64,000 nucleotides of DNA from Girardinichthys multiradiatus (GCF_021462225.1 NC_061805.1:1244001-1308000); one strand, 5' to 3'; positions 59,701 to 61,080 are shown, counted from the first letter of the stretch. The notes: a model not told the origin generated them from the sequence alone. A program made the numbers and translations.

Positions 59701-59883
59701 AACCTAAGGCATACAGTCTTGTGATAAGAGTATCAATGTGATGCAGTAAACAGTGAGTCACCTCTTGAAGGCCCACTGGGCTGTTGAGCAGCACGCTGGC
59801 TGTGGAGTTGGAGAGGGAAAGATTTCTGACCAGGAACTGCTGGAAGAGTTGCGGGTTCTTCAACACACTGGCCAGTATAAAGC
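2774..59883 (-). CDS. abca2: abca2: ATP-binding cassette sub-family A member 2 (partial gene, 38 internal exons)
   Basis: ABCA2 is a full-size ABC transporter of endosome/lysosome membranes, linked in mammals to sterol and sphingolipid handling, notably in oligodendrocytes and brain (family knowledge). Thirty-eight exons were placed by protein similarity and splice sites; every junction keeps the frame, giving 6305 coding bases. Order: ECD1 (residues about 1-606 of the visible part), membrane segments 2-6 (607-827), NBD1 (about 890-1140) with Walker [11 protein letters not shown], signature LSGGMKRK, Walker [10 protein letters not shown] and switch STHHMDEAD; linker (1140-1385); membrane segment 7; second luminal domain (1420-1720); membrane segments 8-12 (1725-1950); NBD2 start with Walker [11 protein letters not shown] and Q-loop [13 protein letters not shown]2-specific strings ([40 protein letters not shown]) separate it from ABCA1, A4 and A7. 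First and last exons lie outside the window. No stop or frameshift is seen, so it looks functional. Confidence 0.96.
2926..2965. repeat. (CA)n microsatellite at the exon 38 acceptor
   Basis: About 18 CA units. On the abca2 strand this is (TG)n, ending about 10 bp upstream of the exon 38 acceptor. Confidence 0.95.
3775..3953 (-). CDS. abca2: abca2 exon (window exon 37; NBD2 Walker A)
   Basis: 179 bp. Encodes [40 protein letters not shown] and [19 protein letters not shown]. Walker A is intact. Acceptor TACCCCGCAG, donor AAACAG|GTCAGT; ends in phase 2. Confidence 0.97.
4103..4223 (-). CDS. abca2: abca2 exon (window exon 36; start of NBD2)
   Basis: 121 bp. Encodes [40 protein letters not shown]. 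The acidic stretch matches the [19 protein letters not shown] region of mammals. Acceptor TATGCAG, donor ACAAAG|GTTTCA, whose intron side is weak; ends in phase 0. Confidence 0.94.
4224..5548. other. abca2 intron, no recognised element
   Basis: 1.3 kb intron between exons 35 and 36, moderately AT-rich. I see no coding similarity, terminal repeats or known transposon here. Confidence 0.6.
5549..5681 (-). CDS. abca2: abca2 exon (window exon 35; membrane segment 12)
   Basis: 133 bp. Encodes [20 protein letters not shown] and the helix [20 protein letters not shown]. Acceptor GTGTTACAG follows a (TG)n tract; donor CCCCC|GTGAGT; ends in phase 2. Confidence 0.96.
5687..5722. repeat. (CA)n microsatellite at the exon 35 acceptor
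   Basis: Interrupted CA array just upstream (on the gene strand) of the exon 35 acceptor, where a polypyrimidine tract would normally lie. Confidence 0.92.
6211..6334 (-). CDS. abca2: abca2 exon (window exon 34; before membrane segment 12)
   Basis: 124 bp. Encodes [20 protein letters not shown] and [20 protein letters not shown]; the [10 protein letters not shown] block is an ABCA family signature. Acceptor TTTTTCCAG, donor AAATAG|GTAGAA; ends in phase 1. Confidence 0.96.
6839..7066. repeat. Direct repeat copy A flanking exons 31-33
   Basis: Starts GCATAATTGTTGCTTATAAT and runs to TATTGATGTAACGGCCTA. It matches 7829-8053 in the same orientation with high similarity and a few indels. Nothing marks it as a known transposon. 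Confidence 0.88.
7094..7241 (-). CDS. abca2: abca2 exon (window exon 33; membrane segment 11)
   Basis: 148 bp. Encodes [40 protein letters not shown] and LLQLFEHDK. Acceptor TCCTTGCAG, donor GACAAG|GTGTTT; ends in phase 0. Confidence 0.96.
7345..7460 (-). CDS. abca2: abca2 exon (window exon 32; membrane segments 9-10)
   Basis: 116 bp. Encodes [20 protein letters not shown], then [18 protein letters not shown]. Acceptor TTGTCCTCAG, donor CTACGG|GTGAGA; ends in phase 2. Confidence 0.95.
7560..7734 (-). CDS. abca2: abca2 exon (window exon 31; membrane segment 8)
   Basis: 175 bp. Encodes [40 protein letters not shown] and [18 protein letters not shown]. Acceptor CATCTGCAG, donor GACATG|GTGAGC; ends in phase 0. 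Confidence 0.96.
7829..8053. repeat. Direct repeat copy B flanking exons 31-33
   Basis: Second copy of the repeat at 6839-7066 (for example CAACATGTTATAATAGTTGA is identical in both). The pair encloses abca2 exons 33, 32 and 31. The rest of this intron, 8054-8683, shows nothing recognisable. Confidence 0.88.
8684..8744 (-). CDS. abca2: abca2 exon (window exon 30; luminal domain 2)
   Basis: 61 bp, the smallest exon found. Encodes [19 protein letters not shown] with an NRT glycosylation motif. Acceptor TTTTTTGAG, donor CTATTT|GTAAGT; starts phase 1 and ends phase 2, fitting both neighbours. Confidence 0.92.
8852..8963 (-). CDS. abca2: abca2 exon (window exon 29; luminal domain 2)
   Basis: 112 bp. 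Encodes [20 protein letters not shown] and [17 protein letters not shown], nearly identical to mammals. Acceptor TGTGTCCAG, donor TTATG|GTACCC; ends in phase 1. Confidence 0.95.
9043..9148 (-). CDS. abca2: abca2 exon (window exon 28; luminal domain 2)
   Basis: 106 bp. Encodes [20 protein letters not shown] and [12 protein letters not shown]. Acceptor TTGTAACAG, donor GCTCAG|GTGAGA; ends in phase 0. Confidence 0.93.
9451..9664 (-). CDS. abca2: abca2 exon (window exon 27; luminal domain 2)
   Basis: 214 bp. Encodes [40 protein letters not shown] and [10 protein letters not shown]. Conserved cysteines probably form luminal disulphides. Acceptor TTTTCTCAG, donor CACAG|GTAGTA; ends in phase 2. Confidence 0.95.
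9665..11443. other. abca2 intron with a possible DNA-transposon relic
   Basis: 1.8 kb intron between exons 26 and 27. Bases 10314-10640 begin CAGTGGCGGATGCTGGTCTT and are locally GC-rich, like a short DNA-transposon-derived repeat I associate with teleosts; no second terminus was found. The rest has no visible feature. Confidence 0.4.
11444..11769 (-). CDS. abca2: abca2 exon (window exon 26; luminal domain 2)
   Basis: 326 bp. Encodes [59 protein letters not shown] and the proline-rich [11 protein letters not shown] seen in ABCA2. NST and NFT glycosylation motifs. Acceptor GAACTGCAG, donor CATG|GTGAGT; ends in phase 1. Confidence 0.95.
11770..12642. other. abca2 intron, no recognised element
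   Basis: 0.9 kb intron between exons 25 and 26. No coding similarity or repeat structure found. Confidence 0.55.
12643..12745 (-). CDS. abca2: abca2 exon (window exon 25; luminal domain 2)
   Basis: 103 bp. Encodes [20 protein letters not shown] and [13 protein letters not shown], close to mammalian ABCA2, with an NYT glycosylation site. Acceptor TTTCACAG, donor TATAG|GTAACA; ends in phase 2. Confidence 0.94.
12868..13089 (-). CDS. abca2: abca2 exon (window exon 24; membrane segment 7)
   Basis: 222 bp. Encodes [40 protein letters not shown] and the helix [20 protein letters not shown]. Acceptor CCTCTGCAG, donor GATCG|GTGAGC; ends in phase 1. Confidence 0.95.
13387..13677 (-). CDS. abca2: abca2 exon (window exon 23; linker, apparent GC donor)
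   Basis: 291 bp. Variable linker, then [40 protein letters not shown] and SDSASLR. The acceptor TTTTTGCAG is normal. No fitting GT donor lies after the conserved part; the phase 1 the next exon needs is met by AGAG|GCAAGG, a good GC donor. The frame stays open 53 bp past it and then stops. Confidence 0.88.
13770..13890 (-). CDS. abca2: abca2 exon (window exon 22; linker)
   Basis: 121 bp. Encodes [20 protein letters not shown] and [20 protein letters not shown]. The [11 protein letters not shown] block is typical of ABCA regulatory domains. Acceptor TGTTTCTAG, donor GATGCTG|GTGAGA; ends in phase 1. Confidence 0.96.
14334..14530 (-). CDS. abca2: abca2 exon (window exon 21; after NBD1)
   Basis: 197 bp. 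Ser-rich start [16 protein letters not shown], then [20 protein letters not shown] and [20 protein letters not shown], as in mammalian ABCA2. Acceptor GCCCGTCCAG, donor TTCCAG|GTAACA; ends in phase 0. Confidence 0.95.
14823..14996 (-). CDS. abca2: abca2 exon (window exon 20; NBD1 H-loop)
   Basis: 174 bp. Encodes [20 protein letters not shown] and [20 protein letters not shown]. The switch His is intact, so NBD1 has all its catalytic motifs. Acceptor CTGCCCCAG, donor GCCGAG|GTGTGT; ends in phase 1. Confidence 0.96.
15470..15505. repeat. (CA)n microsatellite, intronic
   Basis: Imperfect CA array in the intron between exons 19 and 20. The neighbouring GTGATCCGGATCACCACCAA at about 15360 may be a separate repeat relic. 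Confidence 0.85.
15792..15988 (-). CDS. abca2: abca2 exon (window exon 19; NBD1 signature and Walker B)
   Basis: 197 bp. Encodes [40 protein letters not shown] and [22 protein letters not shown] signature LSGGMKRK and Walker B Asp-Glu are intact. Acceptor GTGTGTCCAG, donor CAGA|GTGAGT; ends in phase 1. Confidence 0.97.
15989..17135. other. abca2 intron, no recognised element
   Basis: 1.1 kb intron between exons 18 and 19. A short CA-rich stretch (15991-16010) borders the exon 19 acceptor. Nothing else stands out. Confidence 0.55.
17136..17348 (-). CDS. abca2: abca2 exon (window exon 18; NBD1 Q-loop)
   Basis: 213 bp. Encodes [40 protein letters not shown] and DIRKEMDK. The Q-loop Gln is present. 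Acceptor ATCATCATAG, donor GGACAA|GTTAGT; ends in phase 2. The intron before it (3.1 kb) holds an L2 LINE. Confidence 0.97.
17835..20340 (-). mobile_element. L2-clade LINE with long reverse transcriptase remnant
   Basis: Minus-strand L2 copy inside NBD1 (intron between exons 17 and 18). An open frame of 269 codons (19921-19112) carries RT motifs: [36 protein letters not shown], the YADDTQLYL active site and [14 protein letters not shown]. Upstream frames at 20331-20110 and 20052-19855 hold the pre-RT region ([16 protein letters not shown]). The 3' end at 17835 is the TTCAATTCAATTCAGTTTTA tail common in fish L2. The 5' end is truncated and frames are broken. It is interrupted by a LINE tail at 18598-18680. 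Confidence 0.88.
18598..18680 (+). mobile_element. Short LINE 3' tail inside the L2 copy
   Basis: TTGCACCGACTACACCAAAA through GGCAATAAAGCTTTTCTGAT matches the 3' end of the LINE at 27820-29345 in the plus orientation. A heavily 5'-truncated insertion into the older L2. Confidence 0.8.
20481..20661 (-). CDS. abca2: abca2 exon (window exon 17; NBD1 Walker A)
   Basis: 181 bp. Encodes [40 protein letters not shown] and KTTTM. The Walker A Lys and Thr that bind ATP phosphates are intact. Acceptor TTAACTCCAG, donor CTACAAT|GTAAGG; ends in phase 2. Confidence 0.97.
21153..21317 (-). CDS. abca2: abca2 exon (window exon 16; linker to NBD1)
   Basis: 165 bp. Encodes [20 protein letters not shown] and [13 protein letters not shown]. 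This cytosolic linker joins the first membrane domain to NBD1. Acceptor CCTCTGATAG, donor GGTCCG|GTAAGG; ends in phase 1. Confidence 0.95.
21382..21437 (+). mobile_element. LINE 3' tail in a 156-bp intron
   Basis: ATTTCCCTTTGGGAATAATAAAG then (TTGAA)n, the same tail as the LINE ending at 457 but on the opposite strand. It fills about a third of the short intron between exons 15 and 16. Confidence 0.75.
21474..21678 (-). CDS. abca2: abca2 exon (window exon 15; membrane segment 6)
   Basis: 205 bp. Encodes [40 protein letters not shown] and a hydrophobic helix ending [10 protein letters not shown]. Acceptor GGTACCAG, donor CATCCAG|GTAGGA; ends in phase 1. Confidence 0.96.
21788..21938 (-). CDS. 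abca2: abca2 exon (window exon 14; membrane segments 4-5)
   Basis: 151 bp. Encodes [40 protein letters not shown] and ITAFEKCIA. Acceptor TGTTTTCCAG, donor GCATTGCT|GTAAGG; ends in phase 0. Confidence 0.96.
21939..22967. other. abca2 intron, no recognised element
   Basis: 1.0 kb intron between exons 13 and 14, AT-rich, without visible coding or repeat structure. Confidence 0.55.
22968..23158 (-). CDS. abca2: abca2 exon (window exon 13; membrane segments 3-4)
   Basis: 191 bp. Encodes [20 protein letters not shown], a first hydrophobic helix, [20 protein letters not shown] and a second helix ending IMF. Acceptor CTTTGTTAG, donor TTCTG|GTGAGC; ends in phase 2. Confidence 0.96.
23435..23937. 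mobile_element. Possible hAT-type non-autonomous transposon relic
   Basis: Contains AGCAAGTGGCTCTTTAAACC at one side and GCTCTTTGGATGTAAAGGAT then GCTGACCCCTGG at the other, resembling the CAGGGGTC-type ends of hAT elements. The internal sequence is AT-rich. The opposite terminus is unclear, so the extent is approximate. Confidence 0.45.
23965..24130. repeat. LINE-tail-derived dispersed repeat
   Basis: AAATGGTAAATGGATTGAAC, CTTTTCACTACAGCCACATT and CACCCAATCACACTCACAAA form a block I recognise as a widespread fish repeat related to L2 3' ends. Confidence 0.6.
24131..26312. other. abca2 intron, no recognised element
   Basis: Rest of the 3.2 kb intron between exons 12 and 13. No coding or repeat structure was identified by eye. 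Confidence 0.5.
26313..26427 (-). CDS. abca2: abca2 exon (window exon 12; membrane segment 2)
   Basis: 115 bp. Encodes [20 protein letters not shown] and [13 protein letters not shown]: a hydrophobic helix followed by the EKE.RLKE coupling motif of ABCA proteins. Acceptor TTCCCTTTAG, donor AAAGAG|GTCAGA; ends in phase 0. Confidence 0.96.
26688..26790 (-). CDS. abca2: abca2 exon (window exon 11; end of luminal domain 1)
   Basis: 103 bp. Encodes [20 protein letters not shown] and [14 protein letters not shown], the segment just before membrane helix 2. Acceptor ATCCTTTAG, donor GACGA|GTAAGT; ends in phase 2. Confidence 0.95.
27060..27325. mobile_element. Unassigned DNA-transposon-like fragment
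   Basis: TCATTCTTCCACCACCATGC and TTTTTTGGCCTCATCAGTCC resemble the coding strand opposite a Tc1-like transposase (KVELFG-type region) of another family. It abuts the Tc1 fragment that starts near 27326. Confidence 0.4.
27326..29817 (-). mobile_element. Tc1-like transposon fragment split by a LINE
   Basis: Two parts of one Tc1-like element, nearly identical to the intact copy at 56497-57766: C-terminal and middle transposase at 27326-27819 ([32 protein letters not shown]) and the N-terminal part plus terminal repeat at 29346-29817 ([20 protein letters not shown]; terminus CATTGTCCAACCCCTG, then TA). Frameshifts are present and the left terminus is lost. A plus-strand LINE lies between the halves. 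Confidence 0.88.
27820..29345 (+). mobile_element. Rex/CR1-like LINE, 5'-truncated, inserted in Tc1
   Basis: Plus-strand reverse transcriptase. A 233-codon frame at 27889-28590 has [60 protein letters not shown] and [10 protein letters not shown] (the FADD active site is intact). A TAG at 28588 interrupts the frame, which continues through 29028 ([59 protein letters not shown]). The 3' UTR ends GGCAATAAATCTTTTCTGAT. The 5' half with the endonuclease is missing. Confidence 0.9.
29818..31115. other. abca2 intron remainder, no recognised element
   Basis: AT-rich intron sequence between the Tc1 end and exon 10, without visible coding or repeat structure. Confidence 0.5.
31116..31289 (-). CDS. 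abca2: abca2 exon (window exon 10; luminal domain 1)
   Basis: 174 bp. Encodes [39 protein letters not shown] and [11 protein letters not shown], a block shared by the ABCA1/A2/A4/A7 group. Acceptor TTGTTCCCAG, donor CAAG|GTAGGT; ends in phase 1. Confidence 0.96.
31290..33554. other. abca2 intron, no recognised element
   Basis: 2.3 kb AT-rich intron between exons 9 and 10. I find no coding similarity or terminal repeats. Confidence 0.5.
33555..33651 (-). CDS. abca2: abca2 exon (window exon 9; luminal domain 1)
   Basis: 97 bp. Encodes [20 protein letters not shown] and [12 protein letters not shown], almost identical to mammalian ABCA2. Acceptor TGATTCCAG, donor GCCA|GTGAGT; ends in phase 1. 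Confidence 0.95.
33652..34792. other. abca2 intron, no recognised element
   Basis: 1.1 kb intron between exons 8 and 9. Slightly more GC-rich stretches (33770-34240) have no frame or repeat I can identify. Confidence 0.5.
34793..34960 (-). CDS. abca2: abca2 exon (window exon 8; luminal domain 1)
   Basis: 168 bp, 56 codons, symmetric phase 0. Begins [16 protein letters not shown] and ends [17 protein letters not shown], the last part matching [16 protein letters not shown] of mammals. Acceptor CTGACCAG, donor AAAG|GTCAGC. Confidence 0.92.
36003..36242 (-). mobile_element. L2 3' tail fragment
   Basis: TTCAATTCAATTCGATTCAG, TATAGCGCCAATTAACAACA and CACTCCTCCTGGATGAG match the tails at 17835 and 56376. 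It is cut off at 36242, where the DIRS-related sequence begins. Confidence 0.85.
36255..36531. mobile_element. Short palindrome-ended DIRS-derived unit
   Basis: About 45-bp inverted ends (TTACGCTGTAACTATGGTTC at the left; GAACCATAGTTACAGCGTAA at the right) enclose about 185 bp that match, inverted, the DIRS terminal region at 39540-39680. The outer inverted ends resemble but differ from the DIRS termini at 36533 and 39724, suggesting a related small derivative. Confidence 0.75.
36629..37510 (-). pseudogene. DIRS tyrosine recombinase, frameshifted
   Basis: First frame 37510-36905 (201 codons): [20 protein letters not shown], then [14 protein letters not shown] with the first catalytic Arg. 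It stops after [10 protein letters not shown]. The rest is in another frame at 36841-36629 and contains [17 protein letters not shown] (HxxR) and ARFYRLNVA (nucleophile Tyr). All catalytic residues can be seen, but they are split by a frameshift, so the copy is inactive. Confidence 0.82.
37507..38598 (-). pseudogene. DIRS RNase H / methyltransferase-like ORF
   Basis: 363 codons open. The RNase H part has [20 protein letters not shown] and [18 protein letters not shown]; then comes [19 protein letters not shown], followed by [20 protein letters not shown], the region called methyltransferase-like in DIRS elements. The first about 100 codons do not look like reverse transcriptase, consistent with an internal deletion. 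Confidence 0.75.
38875..39228 (-). pseudogene. DIRS gag-like ORF
   Basis: 117 codons. Contains [20 protein letters not shown] followed by PKCL, a Cys4 ribbon pattern (CxxC...CxxC) typical of the first ORF of fish DIRS elements. Probably truncated downstream, as the family's ORF1 is longer. Confidence 0.65.
40086..40214 (-). CDS. abca2: abca2 exon (window exon 7; luminal domain 1)
   Basis: 129 bp, 43 codons, symmetric phase 0. Begins [18 protein letters not shown] and ends HLMWLQQ; NET, NVT and NIS glycosylation motifs. Acceptor CAATCACAG, donor CAACAG|GTGCAC. Confidence 0.95.
40589..40748 (-). CDS. abca2: abca2 exon (window exon 6; luminal domain 1)
   Basis: 160 bp. One base completes the Arg codon from the previous exon, then [38 protein letters not shown] and VDKVIQK. 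Very close to mammalian ABCA2. Acceptor TTTGTTTCAG, donor AAAAG|GTAGGA; ends in phase 0. Confidence 0.95.
41438..41785 (+). mobile_element. tRNA-headed SINE, plus orientation
   Basis: Head GGCTGCACAGTGGCGCAGCA and GGTTTGATTCC resemble Pol III A and B boxes. The body has GGAGTTTGCATGTTATCCCC and CTGGAGATAGGCACCAGCTC. Flanked by a perfect 13-bp target duplication ACTGTTTGTCTGC at 41425-41437 and 41786-41798. The tail is short TGAC repeats. Confidence 0.9.
42011..42365 (-). mobile_element. tRNA-headed SINE, minus orientation
   Basis: Same family as 41438-41785 but inverted, about 225 bp away. The minus-strand head is GGGCTGCACGGTGGCGCAGT; the tail is (TGAC)n at 42011-42027. Flanks TATAATATTT and TATAATAATT look like a decayed target duplication. 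Confidence 0.9.
42718..43073 (-). CDS. abca2: abca2 exon (window exon 5; luminal domain 1)
   Basis: 356 bp, the largest exon here. Encodes [19 protein letters not shown], the conserved [19 protein letters not shown], an acidic stretch variable between species, and [16 protein letters not shown]. Contains NGT, NIT and NTT glycosylation motifs. Acceptor CTCTGTAG, donor AACAG|GTGGGT; ends in phase 2. Confidence 0.94.
43540..44100. mobile_element. Unclassified short interspersed DNA-type repeat
   Basis: TTAAAGCTCCAGTAGGTAAC, CTGTCACTATGTCCTGACAG and ACAACCAATCAGAGCCACGA form a block I know as a common teleost non-autonomous repeat. The right end is not clear. Confidence 0.5.
45751..47503 (+). 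pseudogene. Gag-like protein of the LTR element, frameshifted
   Basis: The N-terminal frame (45751-46293) has [20 protein letters not shown] and a long charged, probably coiled-coil stretch (residues about 65-135). Near a C-homopolymer at about 46176-46184 the frame is lost. The C-terminal frame (46352-47503) carries a capsid-like helical domain, including a major-homology-like [19 protein letters not shown], then a basic tail RPKKRRK. No CCHC zinc knuckle is seen. At least one and probably two frame changes make it a broken copy, not a host gene. Confidence 0.72.
47783..48429 (+). repeat. 3' long terminal repeat of the gag-only element
   Basis: 647 bp with TG...CA ends directly after the purine tract. 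AT-rich tandem ATATTAA units lie at 48357-48402. No duplicated target site could be confirmed because the matching 5' end is missing. Confidence 0.7.
48506..50115 (-). mobile_element. Complete Tc1-like transposon with long inverted repeats
   Basis: 1610 bp. Inverted repeats of about 200 bp (CAGGTCCTTCTCAAAATATT at the left; AATATTTTGAGAAGGACCTG at the right) with near-perfect pairing, flanked on both sides by TA (48504-48505 and 50116-50117), the Tc1/mariner target duplication. It contains an uninterrupted transposase frame. Confidence 0.95.
48783..49787 (-). CDS. Tc1-like transposase (intact ORF)
   Basis: 334 codons, ATG to stop, about the usual family length. The N-terminus has a helix-turn-helix ([20 protein letters not shown]), a second paired-like DNA-binding part and a basic GRKKCGRKR stretch. 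The DD34E catalytic motif is present: VLFSDES (first Asp), [13 protein letters not shown] (second Asp) and [13 protein letters not shown] (Glu). It catalyses cut-and-paste transposition at TA sites. No frameshift or stop was seen. The second motif reads HDLTPAH where relatives often have QDNAPxH, so Asn is Leu; activity is uncertain. Confidence 0.93.
   Translation of the reverse strand: MGKTADLTAVQKATIDTLKQEGKTQKEISERIGCSQSAVSRHLSGKSVGRKKCGRKRCTTRRGDRTLRKIVEKGRFQTLGDLRKQWTESGVETSRATVHRRVQEMGYRCRIPQVKPLLNQKQRQKRLTWATEKQHWTVAQWSKVLFSDESKSCMSFGNQGARVWRKTGEKEMPKCQKSSVKYPQSVMVWVAVSAAGVGPLCFIKGRVNAASYQEILEHFMLLSAEKLYGDEDFIFQHDLTPAHSAKTTGKWFTDHGITVLNWPANSPDLYPIENLWDIVKRTLRDSRPNTLDELKAAIEASWASIRPQQCHRLIASMPRRIEAVISAKGFPTKY
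50835..51326 (-). pseudogene. LINE endonuclease fragment
   Basis: 163 codons of the C-terminal half of an APE-type endonuclease, with GDFNTHVG (catalytic Asp/Asn) and RRSMIDFV. The catalytic SDHH-type end is in a shifted frame at 50958-50617 ([19 protein letters not shown]). Part of the inverted arm of the LINE. Confidence 0.8.
51970..52434 (+). pseudogene. LINE reverse transcriptase N-terminal fragment
   Basis: 154 codons: the N-terminal finger region of the reverse transcriptase up to [20 protein letters not shown]. The catalytic palm (YxDD) is absent because of an internal deletion into the 3' UTR. Confidence 0.82.
52490..53850. other. abca2 intron, no recognised element
   Basis: AT-rich intron sequence between the LINE and exon 4. 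No convincing frame, terminal repeat or known family. Confidence 0.5.
53851..54072 (-). CDS. abca2: abca2 exon (window exon 4; luminal domain 1)
   Basis: 222 bp, 74 codons, symmetric phase 0. Encodes [19 protein letters not shown], then [12 protein letters not shown], ending SVADK. It matches the LLEQLTC...ELGRILTVPE stretch of mammalian ABCA2. Acceptor TTTCCCAG, donor AAG|GTATGT. The intron after it is the longest complete one in the window (about 10.8 kb). Confidence 0.92.
54707..55286 (-). pseudogene. Internal coding remnant of the LTR element with tandem repeats
   Basis: A minus-strand frame starts with an ATG just after the LTR ([40 protein letters not shown]), like a gag start. It then decays into tandem repeats: about 42-bp units encoding ARLNFV-type motifs (54785-54890) and [14 protein letters not shown] units (54930-55110). 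The strong plus-strand frame over the same bases is a GC-rich shadow. Confidence 0.6.
55287..55827 (-). repeat. 5' LTR of the repeat-rich element
   Basis: 541 bp, TG...CA ends on the minus strand. It includes a TATATATA box-like stretch near 55533-55540 and ATTAAAA near 55360, matching promoter and polyadenylation positions of LTRs. The last about 150 bp recur at 54556-54706. Confidence 0.75.
56019..56195 (-). CDS. abca2: abca2 exon (window exon 3; luminal domain 1, possibly fish-specific)
   Basis: 177 bp, 59 codons, phase 0 at both ends, from [19 protein letters not shown] to LQGMQAVE. Acceptor AACCTCTAG, donor GAG|GTATTC. It sits in order and in frame between clear abca2 exons, but I recall no matching segment in human ABCA2. 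As a symmetric exon it could be skipped without changing the frame. Confidence 0.75.
56376..56496 (-). mobile_element. L2 3' tail, left part
   Basis: TTCAATTTAGTTCAATTCAG through TCAAATCAGGTACATA, the outer end of a fish L2 tail. It is split from its other part (57767-58145) by a Tc1-like transposon inserted at its TACATA. Confidence 0.85.
56497..57766 (-). mobile_element. Complete Tc1-like transposon
   Basis: 1270 bp. Inverted termini CAGGGGTTGGACAATGAAAC at the left and its reverse complement at 57747-57766. The left flank is TA (56495-56496); the right flank is TG, a probable mutation of the TA copy. It contains an intact transposase frame and is the template family for the broken copy at 27326-29817. 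Confidence 0.95.
56549..57580 (-). CDS. Tc1-like transposase (intact ORF)
   Basis: 343 codons, full length for Tc1 transposases. The N-terminal helix-turn-helix domains are seen ([38 protein letters not shown]), then the DD34E triad: [23 protein letters not shown] and [12 protein letters not shown]. Glycine-rich [12 protein letters not shown] is typical. It performs cut-and-paste transposition at TA. No stop, frameshift or lost catalytic residue is visible. It begins [20 protein letters not shown], the only early ATG in frame. The neighbouring terminal repeats are complete, so the element could be mobile. Confidence 0.95.
   Translation of the reverse strand: MGDIPEFKRGQIVGARLAGTSVTKTASLCDVSRATVSRVMSAYHQEGRTTSNRINCGCKRKLSERDVRVLTWIVSKKHKTTAAQITAELNVHLNSPVSTRTVRRELHRVSIHGWAAIAKPLVTHANATRRFQWCKERKSWAVDNMKHVLFSDESTFTVFPTSGRVTVWRSPKEAYHPDCCMPRVKHGGGSVMVWAAISWHSLGPILVLDGRVTAKDYRTILEDHVHPMVQTLYPEGGAVYQEDNAPIHTARLVKDWFDEHESEVEHLPWPAQSPDLNIIEPLWGVLEELVRKRFPPPVSRSNLATILQEEWLKIPLTTVQDLYMSFPRRIDAVLAAKGGPTPY
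57767..58145 (-). mobile_element. L2 3' tail, right part
   Basis: Starts with GCATTCCAACTAATACTAAC and continues through GTTGCATCAAGTCAGTAACT to GAACACAGAAGCACTGACG, matching the L2 copy at about 17930-18200. It was contiguous with 56376-56496 before the Tc1 insertion. Confidence 0.85.
58420..58533 (-). CDS. abca2: abca2 exon (window exon 2; luminal domain 1)
   Basis: 114 bp, 38 codons, phase 0 at both ends. It starts [10 protein letters not shown], matching the VYHLLFG segment of mammalian ABCA2, and ends VLQVK before GTGAGC. The acceptor is TGTAG. It was found by reading the minus strand directly, because it is short and its reading frame has no long open stretch. Confidence 0.83.
58534..59761. 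other. abca2 intron, no recognised element
   Basis: 1.2 kb intron between exons 1 and 2 of the window. A short perfect inverted repeat (ATATCACACTC/GAGTGTGATAT near 59628-59656) is the only structure noticed. Confidence 0.5.
59762..59883 (-). CDS. abca2: abca2 exon (window exon 1; luminal domain 1)
   Basis: 122 bp; first exon I can place. It encodes [11 protein letters not shown] through [13 protein letters not shown] to LQE, with two possible N-glycosylation sites. Acceptor TGTAAAG follows a (TG)n tract; donor is GAG|GTGACT. It starts with two bases of a split codon and ends in phase 0. Earlier exons (start codon, membrane segment 1) are not seen in the 4.1 kb upstream. Confidence 0.88.
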
Positions 59884-59891
59884 CTTTACAC

Positions 59892-59930
59892 ACACATGCA
59901 AACACACACACACACACACACACACAGACA
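59892..59930. repeat. (CA)n microsatellite at the exon 1 acceptor
   Basis: Interrupted CA array just upstream of the acceptor of window exon 1 on the gene strand, standing in for the polypyrimidine tract. Confidence 0.92.
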
Positions 59931-59964
59931 CAAATGTTAAACCTGATGTTCCTGTGCAAAGTTA

Positions 59965-60655
59965 ATAAGGCAAGACAAGGCGAGTTTATTTGTATAGCAC
60001 ATTTCTGCAACAAGACAATTGAAAGTGCTTTGCATGATGACAAAAAACATTTTTAAAAGGCACTTTGCAGTGTCACAATAAAGGAAAGTAAAGAAAAGTA
60101 AAGAAAGGTTTAAGATTCAAGATTCTTTGTTGTCATTATGTCATCATAATGAAATTTAGCTGAGACCCGGCTCAAAAGATACACGTGTAGGTGATGGACA
60201 CAAAATTTAAAAACACTTCTAGAAAAAGAGAACATTTGTACATGAAATGTGGCATGTAGTATTTGGTATTTACATAAAGTGCAGCTTGTGCTGAAACAGT
60301 CTGAGATGGGCTGGTGGTTTGTTTGGTTGTCAGCATGGATGTTTAGTGTCTGCCTGCAGGGGGAACACTGCATTCACTGCTTTAGGAAAGAAACTCCTTC
60401 TGAGTCTATTTGTTTTTGATGTGATGTTTCTAAATCATTTTCCTAAAGAACGTGGAACAAACAGCGCATTGCCCGGGTGGGTGTGGTCTGCAATGTGTCT
60501 GGCTCGTTTCTAGACTCGTGCAACATAAAGCGAGTCCAGATCCGGTAGACAACATCCCAGAATCCCCTGTGCTGTCCTCACCACCCGTGCTAAGTCTTTT
60601 GTCTCCTGTGCCATGCAGCTCCCATACCACACTGTCACACTGAGGCACAGGATGC
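59965..60655. repeat. LINE-tail repeat and unclassified dispersed repeat
   Basis: 59968-60060 (AAGGCAAGACAAGGCGAGTT, TTTGTATAGCACATTTCTGC) is a common fish LINE-tail repeat. 60110-60650 (TTGTTGTCATTATGTCATCA, GGAAAGAAACTCCTTCTGAG, GCAGCTCCCATACCACACTG) looks like another dispersed family, unnamed by me. No abca2 exon is recognised. Confidence 0.55.
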
Positions 60656-60797
60656 TAAAGAAAAGTTGGACTACAGATGGAAATTAATGACTTCAACTTT
60701 TTTGAGACTAAACTAACCAGGAAAATGTACATATTTAACCCATTCAGTGAAACACTAGATCCTTTGTGATCTATATTTATTTATTTAAAATCAAACG

Positions 60798-61080
60798 TTT
60801 CTCCCTGGGGAGGAGGTTATTCCTTAAAACTCTTCTGGGCCATTACACGTCTGGGTAATGGGGGAATATTGCTTTAAAACTTGTCTATGTCTGGACCAAG
60901 AGTCAGAGCCTTGTCGACGCTCTGTAACCTTCACCCCAATTGTTAGGAGAGCCCAGTTCAGCCACAGTCGGTCAGCGAGGGGTCTTCTGCAGTGAACTGC
61001 TTCTCACTGCACACAGCGCCTTGTTCACTTCTAAGGTAGTAAATCCCAAATAACCGTTGTTCCCAGCAGCAAACTTTGTT
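60798..61080. repeat. Direct repeat copy 1
   Basis: About 280 bp (TCTCCCTGGGGAGGAGGTTA ... GTCTGGACCAAGAGTCAGAG ... CCCAGCAGCAAACTT) repeated at 61254-61540 in the same orientation with clear divergence. Function and family unknown. Confidence 0.8.
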
